Notes: a model not told the origin generated them from the sequence alone. 31,021 bases of DNA from JBQTHP01 sp052389755 (GCA_052389755.1 JBQTHP010000246.1:1-31021), one strand, 5' to 3'. Shown: positions 15,253 to 23,960, counted from the first letter of the stretch. Program-made: numbers and translations.

Positions 15253-15969
15253 CAGATACTTCGGCAACATCGCCCTCCACGTCACCCAGTTGTGGTGGTG
15301 ATCCTTGCCCCAGAGGTCCACGCGGTTCGGCACGCCCTTCGCGCCGAGCACGCTTGCGATGCGCCACGACTCGCCGGGATCCTCGTACTCCCCTTCACCC
15401 GTCGGCAGCAGCACCATCCGCTGCCGCAGCCGTCGGAGCTGCGGGCCATCCTCGAGCTTCGGCAGGTAATGCACCGGCGATGAGAAGTAGAAATCCTGGT
15501 TGAAGCGCCCCTGCAGGTATTTGGACAGATCAAAGGTGCCGCTCATGCCGATCGCGAGTCTGAACGCGTCCGGATGGCGGCAGATGCTCGCGACCGCGTT
15601 GAAGGCGCCGATCGAAGCGCCGGCCGCGATGACTTCGATGTCGCCGCTCTCGCAGTCGCGCCGGATGTGGGGAACGATCTCTTCGTAGAGGTAGGCGTCG
15701 TAGAGGTTCTGCACGCGCGAGCAGTATTCCGGCGAGTGCGTGCCCTGCAGCCAGGTTTTGCCCGCCACGCTGTCGACGGAGTACACCTTGATGCGGCCCG
15801 CGTCGATCACATCGCCGAGCACGCGCACGAGATGGAAGCGCTCGACTTCCTCGAAATCTCCTCCGGCCGTCGGAAAGAGCAGCACCGGCGTCCCGAAATG
15901 ACCCCAGCGCGCGACGCGCGCGGGTTCAGGCAAGCGAGGCGTGTTCCAGTTCCAGGTCCTCTTGTCCAT
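15238..15969 (-). CDS. PF00756-type alpha/beta-hydrolase (esterase family), esterase 1
   Basis: This is a 243-residue cytoplasmic alpha/beta hydrolase without a signal peptide. After WNWNTPRLPEPARVARWGHF and a strand leading to VLLFPTAGGDFEE comes the nucleophile elbow IAAGASIGAFNA (Ser119). A histidine cluster near the C-terminus (DHHHNWVTWR, about 223-232) supplies the catalytic His. The fold is that of the putative esterase/antigen 85/enterochelin-esterase group, and annotated relatives are called esterase family protein. The start ATG 15969 is 2 bp after the stop of ATP-grasp C, so the two are one operon. The context of a ligase followed by a hydrolase suggests processing or release of the ligase product. 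The substrate is unknown. Confidence 0.85.
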   Translation of the reverse strand: MDKRTWNWNTPRLPEPARVARWGHFGTPVLLFPTAGGDFEEVERFHLVRVLGDVIDAGRIKVYSVDSVAGKTWLQGTHSPEYCSRVQNLYDAYLYEEIVPHIRRDCESGDIEVIAAGASIGAFNAVASICRHPDAFRLAIGMSGTFDLSKYLQGRFNQDFYFSSPVHYLPKLEDGPQLRRLRQRMVLLPTGEGEYEDPGESWRIASVLGAKGVPNRVDLWGKDHHHNWVTWRAMLPKYLAEAA

Positions 15970-15971
15970 GT

Positions 15972-17219
15972 TCAGGCCGCCGCGGCGATGCCTTCCGCCG
16001 TGCGCCATTTCTGGATCCGGTCGAAGAACATGCTCGTGAACGGCTCGATTTCATGGGCCGGATACAAGGCCGCGACCTTCTGTCTCACGGCATCGCGCGC
16101 CTCGGGGGTGCCGAAGAACTCATAGGCGACTTCATCGAGATGTGCGAGATGCTTGGCGCAGAACTCCTCGAACTCCTCGGTCGCGAAGCGCTCGCGCGCG
16201 ATGCTCGCGTAGGCCTTCAGCCGCTCGCGCCACGGGGATTCGTGCTTCGCGATCTCGAAGAACGGCTCCCAGTCGAGGTTCTTGCGCATCTTCCGGCGCG
16301 TCGTAGCGCAGAAGATCGCCCAGCGCAGGTTCGCCTTGATGAGCCACGGGAAGTGGTAGTGCAGCGAGGTCACCTGCGAGTCGGGGCACGCGTTCGCGAA
16401 ATCGATCGGATACCACTCGTGCGCCTTCAGCAGAGCCTCGCAGGAGTTGAAGTCCCAGCCGAAGAACGCGTTGATGGTGAGCGTGATGTCCTCGAGCACG
16501 CGCCGCTCGTCCGCGGCCAGGAAGTTCACATCCGGCCTGTAGCGATCGTGCAGGGGCGCGGACGGGTCGTAGTTGATGACGCGCGTCTGCGGCCCGAGGC
16601 CGACGCATCGTACGAACTTGTCGTACGGCACGATGCCGGCCTGCAGATGCATGATGTCCGTGCCGCTCGCCTCGTACGCGGCGCGCAGCGCGGCCTCGTT
16701 GTCGATCTTGGTCACGCCCTTCCAGCCGCCGCCGTCGTACGGCTTCATGAAGAGCGGATAGGCGAGGCGCCTGCCGATCGCGCCGAGATCGAAGAGGCGC
16801 GCGTACCGCTTCAGCGTCGGCTCGAGATCCGTCAGCTTGCCGTACGCCTTCGGCGGCACCATCCATGTCTCGGGCACGGGCATGCCGAGCCGCATCATCG
16901 CGCAGTACGTCGTGTGCTTTTCGTTCGCCTGGATCGACCACGGATTGTTGAAGACGTAGAGGTCGTTGAGAACGACCGCCTTCTTGATCCATTCGCGGCT
17001 GGTGTGGAACCAGTGCGTGAGCCGGTCGACGACGACGTCGTAGCGCACCGGCTGGCGCAGGTCGAAGGGCTCGATGGTGACGCGGCTGACCTCGAAGCGG
17101 ACCGTGTCTCCCTGGTAGGGGATGGCGAGCTTCAGGCGCTGCATGATCTCTTCGAAGCAGATCGGCCAGCAGATGTCGGCGCCGAGAGAAAGGCCGATCT
17201 GACGTGTGACGTTGGCCAT
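15972..17219 (-). CDS. ATP-grasp ligase C (RimK-like, distinct from A and B)
   Basis: This 415-residue protein starts at ATG 17219 (MANVTRQIGL). The longer upstream frame overlaps sorA and is not credible. The N-terminal third (DVVVDRLTHWFHTSREWIKK) leads to an ATP-grasp core: CAMMRLGMPVPETWMVPP, Lys159 in YPLFMKPYDGGGWKGV, FVRCVGLGP, and a Mg-site-like WYPIDFANACPD (Asp273, Asn276). The C-terminal 120 residues are helical and charged. It has no clear relationship to ATP-grasp A or B beyond the fold. It is operonic with esterase 1 and divergent from sorA. It probably ligates a carboxylate to an amine, and the product could be the substrate of the adjacent hydrolase. Confidence 0.8.
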   Translation of the reverse strand: MANVTRQIGLSLGADICWPICFEEIMQRLKLAIPYQGDTVRFEVSRVTIEPFDLRQPVRYDVVVDRLTHWFHTSREWIKKAVVLNDLYVFNNPWSIQANEKHTTYCAMMRLGMPVPETWMVPPKAYGKLTDLEPTLKRYARLFDLGAIGRRLAYPLFMKPYDGGGWKGVTKIDNEAALRAAYEASGTDIMHLQAGIVPYDKFVRCVGLGPQTRVINYDPSAPLHDRYRPDVNFLAADERRVLEDITLTINAFFGWDFNSCEALLKAHEWYPIDFANACPDSQVTSLHYHFPWLIKANLRWAIFCATTRRKMRKNLDWEPFFEIAKHESPWRERLKAYASIARERFATEEFEEFCAKHLAHLDEVAYEFFGTPEARDAVRQKVAALYPAHEIEPFTSMFFDRIQKWRTAEGIAAAA

Positions 17220-17328
17220 TGGGAGAGTCTTCGCCCCGACGGGTTTTTCCGGCAAGTCTAACCGAACGCGCGCGCTTGCCCGTAAGGTAAGCGAATCGAA
17301 GCCGTTGACCGCCGCGGATCGCGGGCGT

Positions 17329-18567
17329 ATGAGAACGGGCATGGTCTCGCGAAGGCGCGTGATCGCCGCCGGAATGGGCTCGCTGGCCGCCGCGTACGGC
17401 GCGCGCATGCACGCCGCATTGCCGCCCGAGCTCGCGCGCCAGCCTGCGGAGCTGCCGAGCGGCACGCGGGAGAGCGCCGAGCTCGTCGCGCTCGAGGGCA
17501 AGCTGCCGCTCATCAAGCGCAGCTATCGCCCACCCAATCTCGAGACTCCGTTGCAGCACTTCCGCGGTCCGATCACGCCCAACCGCGCGTTCTTCGTTCG
17601 CTACCACCACGCAGTGGTCCCGGAGCTCGATGCTCGCGAATGGCGCCTCACCGTCGGAGGTGAAGCCGCGAGCAAGGAGGCGAGTTTCTCGCTCGAGGAT
17701 CTGAAGCGGCGTTTCCCGCACGCGGAGACGACCGCCATCTGCCTGTGCTCTGGCAATCGGCGAGGAATGTTCGAGCCGCACGTCCCCGGCATTCAGTGGG
17801 GGCCGGGCGCGATGGGCAATGCGAAATGGGGCGGCGTCCGGCTGCGCGACGTGCTGAACGCCGTCGGCGTGCGCAAAGAGGCGCTGGAGGTTGCATTCGA
17901 CGGCGCGGACTCCGCGCTGCTCGGCGGCCCGGACTTCGCGAAGTCGATACCCGTATGGAAGGCGCTCGAAGAGGATGCGCTGATCGCATTTGCGATGAAT
18001 GACGAGCCGCTGCCTCACTGGAACGGGTCCCCCGCCCGGCTCGTCGTGCCGGGGTGGACAGCGACGTATTGGGTGAAACACCTCCTGCGCATCGACGTAC
18101 TCGCAAAGCCGAGCACGAGTTTCTGGATGAAGACGGGTTATCGTATTCCGGCGAACCGCTTTCCGATCGTCGAGCGTTTCGTATCGCAGGAGGGCGGTGG
18201 CACCACGCCGATCACGGAGATCGCGGTGAACTCGCTGATCGTCGAACCTGCGCACGGCGCACGCGTCTCGGCGGGAGGAGAGCTCGAAGTGGCGGGCCTC
18301 GCGTGGGATGGCGGCGCGGGGATCTCGCGCGTGGAGTATTCGCGCGACGGCGGCCGAAGCTGGATGGCGGCGGAGCTCGGCAACGACCTCGGACGCTTCT
18401 CGTTTCGACCGTGGCGGTTCGGCGTCACGCACAGAGCCCGCGGCCCGATCGACCTGCAGGTACGCGCCACGAGTCGCTCGGGCGTCTCGCAGCCGCAGGA
18501 GCTGATCCGGAATCCGGCCGGCTATCACCACAACATCATTCAGCGGATCGCGGTCGAGGTCGTATGA
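17329..18567 (+). CDS. sorA: Sulfite dehydrogenase molybdopterin subunit (SorA-like)
   Basis: SorA oxidises sulfite to sulfate in the periplasm and passes electrons to a c-type cytochrome. The 412-residue protein begins with a Tat-type signal (MVSRRRVIAAGMGSLAAAYG). Active-site motifs are present: Arg91 and His93 in FFVRYHHAVVP, the molybdenum-ligand Cys140 in CLCSGNRRG, and substrate-side segments such as PGWTATYWVKHLLRIDV. A C-terminal Ig-like dimerisation domain (about residue 300 on: AHGARVSAGGELEVAGLAW, VEYSRDGGRSW) is typical of the sulfite oxidase family. The start could be ATG 17329 or 17341; the second begins right before the twin-arginine region. It is coupled to sorB by an ATGA overlap. 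Confidence 0.92.
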   Translation: MRTGMVSRRRVIAAGMGSLAAAYGARMHAALPPELARQPAELPSGTRESAELVALEGKLPLIKRSYRPPNLETPLQHFRGPITPNRAFFVRYHHAVVPELDAREWRLTVGGEAASKEASFSLEDLKRRFPHAETTAICLCSGNRRGMFEPHVPGIQWGPGAMGNAKWGGVRLRDVLNAVGVRKEALEVAFDGADSALLGGPDFAKSIPVWKALEEDALIAFAMNDEPLPHWNGSPARLVVPGWTATYWVKHLLRIDVLAKPSTSFWMKTGYRIPANRFPIVERFVSQEGGGTTPITEIAVNSLIVEPAHGARVSAGGELEVAGLAWDGGAGISRVEYSRDGGRSWMAAELGNDLGRFSFRPWRFGVTHRARGPIDLQVRATSRSGVSQPQELIRNPAGYHHNIIQRIAVEVV

Positions 18568-18875
18568 GGCGGGAGATGCGAAGATTCGCCGCGCTCGTCA
18601 GCACCATCCTCGGTGTGCTCGCGGCGAGCCTCGTAGCGGCGGAAGAGCCCGCTGTCACCCTCGAGAACGCACCGGGTCGCGACGCGGTACACGCAAGCTG
18701 CCTTGCGTGCCACAGCGCCGACTACATCGTCATGAACTCGCCGTTTCTCGACGAGAAGGGCTGGCGTGCATCCGTGACGAAAATGATCAACGTGATGGGC
18801 GCGCCGATCACGCCGGAGCAGGCGGAGGTGATCGTGCGTTACCTCGCTGCGAACTATGGCGCGCCGCCGCGCTGA
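18564..18875 (+). CDS. sorB: Sulfite dehydrogenase cytochrome c subunit (SorB-like)
   Basis: This is a 103-residue exported monoheme cytochrome c. It has a signal peptide (RRFAALVSTILGVLAASLVAA), the heme-binding CLACH, and a downstream Met in NVMGAPITPEQ that can serve as axial ligand. The small size and position after sorA match SorB, the electron acceptor of the sulfite dehydrogenase. Its ATG overlaps the sorA TGA (ATGA), with GAGG upstream. It ends 6 bp before the convergent stop of esterase 2. Confidence 0.9.
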   Translation: MRREMRRFAALVSTILGVLAASLVAAEEPAVTLENAPGRDAVHASCLACHSADYIVMNSPFLDEKGWRASVTKMINVMGAPITPEQAEVIVRYLAANYGAPPR

Positions 18876-18881
18876 AGGGCG

Positions 18882-20018
18882 CTACTCGTACACCATCCAC
18901 AGCGGACCGGGGAAGAGGTACGACAACGCGGCCTGCAGCCGATCGCGCCAGTTCTCCCAGTTGTGGGCGTCGCGCACCTCTTCGAAGCGCACGTCGATCC
19001 CTTGCGCGGTGAGCAGCGGCAGGATGGAGCGGTTCTCGTAGATCAGCGATTCGTAAATGCCGCACGACAGATACATGCGCTGCGCCGGCGTGCCGGGCGC
19101 AGCGCGGAATTCGTTCATGAACTTCACCACCGGGTCGAAGACGGGCCCGCGCTTGTGGTGTCCGAGGTCGCTGAACGCGAACGAGCCGGACTGCAGCAGC
19201 AGCCGATCGAATATCCCCGGGTAGCGCCACGCGGTATGCAGCGATGCGACGCCGCCGAAACTCGCTCCCATGAGGCCACGCGTCGCCGGAGTATCGGCGA
19301 GCGGGTAGCGCTGGCGCAGGACGGGCAGCATCTCTTCGAGGATGTGTCGTGCATGGCGCTCGTCGCCCGCATATTGGGCGAGCCGATTCGGCGACTGGCT
19401 CAGCGCGACGATGAGCGGTGCGATCTCGAGGCGATCGATGAGATTGTCGAGCACGGTTTTCAGGGAGGCGAACTTGAGATAGTCCTCGCCGTCGTGCGCG
19501 ATGAGCAGCGCGTAACGCCGCGAGCGGCGGAAGCGCGCGGGCAGGTACACGAGCAGGCGGCGAGTGTCCCCGAACAGCGCGCTCGAGAGGCGCAGCTCAT
19601 CGAGCACGCCGCTGCGCGCCTCGCGATCGGGCAGCGTCCAGTCGGGCCGCTCGTACCCGAAGGCCTGACACACGGAATTCGCGCCGAACGGATCGGCCGC
19701 GAGCACCGGATTCAGCGGATCGACCACGAGCTCGCTGCCGCCGCCGCGAAGCAGCTCGAACTTGTATTCGATGCGGGAGTTCGGCGGGAGCGTCATGTGA
19801 TGCGCCCAGAGATTCGTGCCGTCGATGCGCTCGAGCGGCTGCGCCGTCGGCAGACCCGAAACCCAGCACCGCAGATTCACCCCGTCGGCATCGCCGCGGT
19901 ACACGAACGTCACGCCGTCGCGATCGACGAGCGGAAAGCGGTTCTGGCCGAGAAAGCTCTCGACCGCTTCCGGGGCCGGCGTGCCGTCGGCCAGGAGGTC
20001 GCGAAGCGCGTCGCTCAC
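18882..20018 (-). CDS. Esterase 2: E-set (CBM48-like) domain fused to PF00756 alpha/beta hydrolase
   Basis: This has 378 residues from GTG 20018, which overlaps the stop of the S51-like gene as GTGA. Residues about 28-130 form an E-set domain like that of enterochelin esterase or branching enzymes (VTFVYRGDADGVNLRCWVSG, WAHHMTLPPNSRIEYKFEL, DPLNPVLAADPFG). The catalytic domain has LRLSSALFGDTRRLLVYLPA, LLIAHDGEDYLKF, the nucleophile elbow GLMGASFGGVAS (Ser253) and the C-terminal His352 in VRDAHNWENWRDRL. There is no signal peptide, so it is cytoplasmic. The E-set suggests binding of a sugar or an oligomeric ester. It resembles Fes (enterochelin esterase), but no siderophore genes are nearby, so a glucan-linked or ligase-product substrate is more consistent with the neighbourhood. 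Confidence 0.85.
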   Translation of the reverse strand: MSDALRDLLADGTPAPEAVESFLGQNRFPLVDRDGVTFVYRGDADGVNLRCWVSGLPTAQPLERIDGTNLWAHHMTLPPNSRIEYKFELLRGGGSELVVDPLNPVLAADPFGANSVCQAFGYERPDWTLPDREARSGVLDELRLSSALFGDTRRLLVYLPARFRRSRRYALLIAHDGEDYLKFASLKTVLDNLIDRLEIAPLIVALSQSPNRLAQYAGDERHARHILEEMLPVLRQRYPLADTPATRGLMGASFGGVASLHTAWRYPGIFDRLLLQSGSFAFSDLGHHKRGPVFDPVVKFMNEFRAAPGTPAQRMYLSCGIYESLIYENRSILPLLTAQGIDVRFEEVRDAHNWENWRDRLQAALSYLFPGPLWMVYE

Positions 20019-20944
20019 GCCGCCTCGACCTCGCTCAGGACGCCGTGGCGCGCGAGCTGCCAGCAGCGGGAGTGCAGGGCGAGGCGGCCGTCGCGGTAGT
20101 GGAGCGCGGAACCCTGATCGAGGGTCACGCATCGCAGCGGCGCGAACCGCCGCGCGAGGAGCGCCACGCGCGTGACGTCGTGCAGGCGCAGGCGGGTTCG
20201 CGCGTGCGGAAACACGACGACGCCGCGCGCAAGTCCGAGCCCTTCATTGAATAGCTCGACGTTCCCGGCGCCCTGCGGCGGGTGATCGTGAAACAACACG
20301 ACCGACTCGCATGCAACCATCGCGCCTGCGGACCACGCGACGACCGGCTTGCCCTGGAGCAGGCTTGCTCCGCCGAACAGACGCAGGCGATTGACGAGCA
20401 CGGCAACGTGTCCGCCCGCGATGAGCACGGCTTTCGCCCGTGCGATATCGGACCGAATCCGGGCGAGCGCGTCGGCTACCGCCGGTCGTTCGAGCGGCCG
20501 CATTTCGCCGTCGAATTCGGCGTGCACGCGCCGGATCGCTGCGAGATGGCATCGGTCGAGGCGGCGCAGCGCCGCGATCGCCTGACGTCGGGCCGGGCGC
20601 AGCACCGCGAGGTCGCCGTCATGGTCGAAGAGCTCGCGCGCCGCGCGCTTGCCGTGAACGAGCCGCAATCGGTAGATCTCCTGCATCTCCGCGAGACGCG
20701 CCTGACGGCGTCGGTGGGCGATTCGCAGGTCCGCGTCGTGCGCCAGCGCCTGTTCCGCCCGCGCGTACAGCTGCAGATCCTCGACCTCCTGCCCGACGTG
20801 CGCCCGGAGCTCATCGAGCTCGCCCTCGCGTTCCTGCCAGCCGGCCGTGATCGCCGCGAACGGGCCCGTCAGCGCGAGCTCGCGCAGCACGTCGGCGAGG
20901 ATCGGCTCGCGGATCTGCGGACCAAGAAGCGTAATGCTCGACAT
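20015..20944 (-). CDS. S51 / type 1 glutaminase-fold protein with N-terminal helical domain
   Basis: This has 309 residues from ATG 20944. The N-terminal 165 residues are strongly helical and charged, with coiled-coil-like heptads (WQEREGELDELRAHVGQEVE, then DLRIAHRRRQARLAEMQEIY). The C-terminal part has an S51 or class I glutaminase-like core: AKAVLIAGGHVAVLVNRL, nucleophile elbow VVAWSAGAMV (Ser205), and GVVVFPHARTRL with His247. S51 includes peptidase E and cyanophycinase, which use this serine to cut Asp-type peptide bonds. The gene is coupled by GTGA to esterase 2. In a region with several ATP-grasp ligases, a cyanophycinase-like hydrolase would fit degradation of an amide or peptide product; this is inference. 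Confidence 0.75.
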   Translation of the reverse strand: MSSITLLGPQIREPILADVLRELALTGPFAAITAGWQEREGELDELRAHVGQEVEDLQLYARAEQALAHDADLRIAHRRRQARLAEMQEIYRLRLVHGKRAARELFDHDGDLAVLRPARRQAIAALRRLDRCHLAAIRRVHAEFDGEMRPLERPAVADALARIRSDIARAKAVLIAGGHVAVLVNRLRLFGGASLLQGKPVVAWSAGAMVACESVVLFHDHPPQGAGNVELFNEGLGLARGVVVFPHARTRLRLHDVTRVALLARRFAPLRCVTLDQGSALHYRDGRLALHSRCWQLARHGVLSEVEAA

Positions 20945-21009
20945 GAAGGAATCTTACCGCGCTACCATCGCGCGCCTCGATATTCGTCAACGAACTCAAG
21001 GATCGCGTG

Positions 21010-23100
21010 ATGAACATCCGCCGCATCGGGGTTCCGTTTGTTCTGTGCGCCGCGCTTGCCGGCGCCGCTACGAGCTCGGTCGCCGCCGCTTCCCTGACAC
21101 CGCAATCGCTCGCAGCGATGCAATTCGTCAGCGACGCGCAGATCTCGTCCGATGGACGACGCATCGCGTACGTGGTGACGCGCGTCGATGCCGAGAAGGA
21201 TTCGTACGATGCCGATCTCTGGCTCATCGACGGCGATCAGGCGCCGCGTCCGTTCGTCACCGCCCGCGGCGATGACACGCGGCCGCGCTGGTCGCCCGAC
21301 GGACGGCAGCTCGCGTTCATCTCGGGCCGCGGCGGCAAGCGGCAGATCTACATTCTCCCGATGGCCGGCGGCGAGGCCTGGGCGCTCACGAACGAAAAGG
21401 GCGGCATCGGGGCGTTCGCGTGGTCGCCCGACGGCTCGCGCATCGCCTATCTCGCGCGGGGAGCGGATCCGGAGGAGCCGCCGCCCGGCAGCGCCGGCCG
21501 CGCGCGCGTCACCGAGCGTCTCTTCTTTCGCTCCGATGGGTCCGCCGGCTTCGTACCCGAGATGCAGCCACGGCTCTACGTGATCCAAGCTCGCCCGCAG
21601 GCGAACGCCCTGGGACCCCTGACGGACGGGACCACGCTGCTCGAGCCGTCCGCACCCGCCTGGGCTGCCGATGGTCGGTCGCTCGTGTTCAGCGCGACGC
21701 CTGCGGACGATCGCGCGCAGATCTACGGGGACGCCGAGCTGTATCGCGTGAGCCTCGACGCGCGCCGTGCGATCACACCGCTGACCGATCGCCGCGGCCC
21801 CGACGGATCGCCCGTGATCGGTGCGAGCGGTCTCATCGCATGGACCGGCTACGACAGCGCCGAGCCCGCCCGCAGCAGCTCGACCACGCACCTGTTCGTC
21901 ATGAAGCCCGACGGATCCGCTCGTCGTCAGCTCGCCGCATCCCTCGATCGCAGCATCGGGGAAACGCTGATCACCGATTCGGCGGCGCCGCGCAGCACGG
22001 GCACAGCGCTCGCGTTCACGCCCGACGGCAAGGCGCTCATTTTCGTGACGGCGGATCAGGGCCGCACACGGCTCTATCGGGCAGGAACCGATGGGGGCGC
22101 GCTGCGCGAGCTTACCGACGAGCTGCGCGGCGAGCTGCGCGAGATCAGCGTCGCGAAGAGCGGCCGTATCGCGGCGATCTTCAGCTCGCCGACCTCCCCA
22201 TACGAGGTCTGGTCGCTCGATCGACCCGGCGGCAACTGGCGGCAACGTACTTGGCAAGGCAGTTCGGGGCTGCAGGGGTTCCAGCCGCTGCCTTACGAGG
22301 GGTTCACGGTGGCGTCGTTCGACGGCCGGCCGATTCAGGCATGGCTCGTGAAGCCGCCCGATTTCGATCCGACGCGCAAGTATCCGCTGCTTCTCTACAT
22401 ACATGGCGGGCCGCACACGCTGTACGGCGAGAACTATTTCCACGAGTTCCAGATGCACGCGAGCGCCGGCTACGTCGTGCTGATCTCGAACCCGCGCGGC
22501 AGCACCGGTTACGGTGAGGAGTTCGCCAACATCATCCAGTACCGCTACCCCGGCGATGACTACCGCGATCTCATGGCCGCAGTGGACGCGGTGGTCGCGC
22601 GCGGCATCATCGACGAGCGGCGCATGGGAGTCGGCGGCGGCAGCGGCGGTGGGCTTCTCACCTCGTGGACGATCGCACAGACCCCGCGATTCGCGGCGGC
22701 GCTCGTCGAGCGGCCCGTGACGAACTGGCACAGCTTCGCGTCGGGCTCCGACCGCCACGCGTTCTTCGTCCGTCACTGGTTCCGCGACTACCCCTGGAAG
22801 GATTCAGCGGACTACCTCGCACGCTCGCCGCTCACCTACGTCGAGAAGGTGACCACGCCGGTGCTCGTGATCCAGAGCGAGCAGGACTACCGCACGCCGA
22901 TGGATCAGGGCCTCCAGTACTACGGAGCGCTGCGCATGCTCGGCAAGCCCGCGCGACTCGCGCTGTTTCCCACATCCGCGCACGGGTTGTCGCGCGAGGG
23001 ACCGCCGAGCCAGCGCATCGAGCGGCTGCAGCTCATCCGCGACTGGTTCGACGAGAATCTGAAGCCAGCGGGAGAGCCGCGAGCCGTGGCGTCGCATTGA
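21010..23100 (+). CDS. Exported S9-family peptidase (prolyl oligopeptidase / acylaminoacyl-peptidase type)
   Basis: This 696-residue protein has a signal peptide (MNIRRIGVPFVLCAALAGAA) followed by a beta-propeller with repeated WSPDG-type blades (SSDGRRIAYVVTRVD, PRWSPDGRQLAFISG, WSPDGSRIAYLARG). The C-terminal alpha/beta-hydrolase domain starts near YPLLLYIHGGPHTLYG and has Ser545 in VGGGSGGGLLTSW, Asp626 in IQSEQDYRTP and His658 in TSAHGLS. It should trim peptides in the periplasm. ATG 21010 is preceded directly by GTG 21007; either may start. It diverges from the S51-like gene by 65 bp and is coupled by TTGA to the transporter gene. Confidence 0.93.
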   Translation: MNIRRIGVPFVLCAALAGAATSSVAAASLTPQSLAAMQFVSDAQISSDGRRIAYVVTRVDAEKDSYDADLWLIDGDQAPRPFVTARGDDTRPRWSPDGRQLAFISGRGGKRQIYILPMAGGEAWALTNEKGGIGAFAWSPDGSRIAYLARGADPEEPPPGSAGRARVTERLFFRSDGSAGFVPEMQPRLYVIQARPQANALGPLTDGTTLLEPSAPAWAADGRSLVFSATPADDRAQIYGDAELYRVSLDARRAITPLTDRRGPDGSPVIGASGLIAWTGYDSAEPARSSSTTHLFVMKPDGSARRQLAASLDRSIGETLITDSAAPRSTGTALAFTPDGKALIFVTADQGRTRLYRAGTDGGALRELTDELRGELREISVAKSGRIAAIFSSPTSPYEVWSLDRPGGNWRQRTWQGSSGLQGFQPLPYEGFTVASFDGRPIQAWLVKPPDFDPTRKYPLLLYIHGGPHTLYGENYFHEFQMHASAGYVVLISNPRGSTGYGEEFANIIQYRYPGDDYRDLMAAVDAVVARGIIDERRMGVGGGSGGGLLTSWTIAQTPRFAAALVERPVTNWHSFASGSDRHAFFVRHWFRDYPWKDSADYLARSPLTYVEKVTTPVLVIQSEQDYRTPMDQGLQYYGALRMLGKPARLALFPTSAHGLSREGPPSQRIERLQLIRDWFDENLKPAGEPRAVASH

Positions 23101-23960
23101 AGTCTCGCGACCTCGGCGAGCTCGTCGCGCTCGGGGCGATCTGGGGTGGCGCGTTTCCGCTGCTGCGCGTGGCCGTGCCCGAGTTCGGCCCCGTACCGCT
23201 CGCCTTCGTGCGCATCGCGATCGCCTCGGTCGTGCTCATCGCGGTGGCGCGGGGTTTCTCTCGCATGCGAGATCGCGCCGGAACGCTGTTCCTGCTCGGG
23301 CTTCTCAACACGGCGATTCCGTTCGCACTGTTTGCGTTTGCGACGCTCAGCATCACGGCCGGGCTCGCCGCGCTCCTCAACGCGACGACGCCGATGTTCG
23401 GCGCGCTCGTCGCGTATCTGTGGCTCGGCGAGCGCCTCACCGCGCTGCGCGTGATCGGCATCCTGATCGGTTTTGCGGGTGTCGGCGCGATCGTATTGGG
23501 CGCCGTGGGCGCGCATGCCGAAGGCGCCGCGCTCGGCATGACCGCCGGGCTCGTCGCATCGGCTCTCTACGGATTCGCCGCGAACTTCGCGAAACGCAAG
23601 TTCGATGCGCTCGATGCGCCGACGATTTCCGCCGGCAGCGTCTTCGGTGCGACGCTCGCGCTTGCGCCGATCGCGTTCCTCCAGTGGCCGGCGGCTGCGC
23701 CGAGTGTCGGCGCGTGGGCGGCAGCGATCGCGCTCGGTCTCCTGTGCACGGCGCTCGCGTACCTCATCTACTTCCGCCTCGTCCGGCACGTCGGCCCGTC
23801 GAAAGCCGTGACCGTCACGTTCCTGATCCCGGTGTTCGGCATTTTCTGGGGCACGATCTTTCTGCGCGAGCAGATCACCGCGACGCTGCTCGCGAGCTGC
23901 GCCCTCGTCCTGATCGGTACGGCGCTCGCGACGGGCATCGTGTCACTGCCGCGCCGCTGA
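23097..23960 (+). CDS. EamA-family (DMT superfamily) inner-membrane transporter
   Basis: The protein has 287 residues and ten hydrophobic segments in two EamA repeats. The first repeat starts with LGELVALGAIWGGAFPLLRV and ends near VIGILIGFAGVGAIVLGAV; the second runs from LGMTAGLVASALYGFAANF to the C-terminal SCALVLIGTALATGI. Family members export amino acids, nucleotides or other small metabolites. I infer TTG 23097 as the start because it overlaps the peptidase stop (TTGA) and the frame immediately gives the family N-terminus; no ATG or GTG fits. Coupling to an exported peptidase does not define its substrate. Confidence 0.88.
   Translation: MKSRDLGELVALGAIWGGAFPLLRVAVPEFGPVPLAFVRIAIASVVLIAVARGFSRMRDRAGTLFLLGLLNTAIPFALFAFATLSITAGLAALLNATTPMFGALVAYLWLGERLTALRVIGILIGFAGVGAIVLGAVGAHAEGAALGMTAGLVASALYGFAANFAKRKFDALDAPTISAGSVFGATLALAPIAFLQWPAAAPSVGAWAAAIALGLLCTALAYLIYFRLVRHVGPSKAVTVTFLIPVFGIFWGTIFLREQITATLLASCALVLIGTALATGIVSLPRR

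Noticed and set aside
16132..18531. 799-codon minus-strand frame opposite sorA and overlapping ATP-grasp C
   Set aside because: It crosses two real genes in the wrong frame; composition is Arg-rich and featureless.
18882..20018. Enterochelin esterase of a siderophore locus
   Set aside because: The fold fits, but no siderophore synthesis, receptor or transporter genes occur in the window, so the specific name is not supported.
20962..22776. 604-codon minus-strand frame opposite the S9 peptidase
   Set aside because: Antisense shadow; no motifs.
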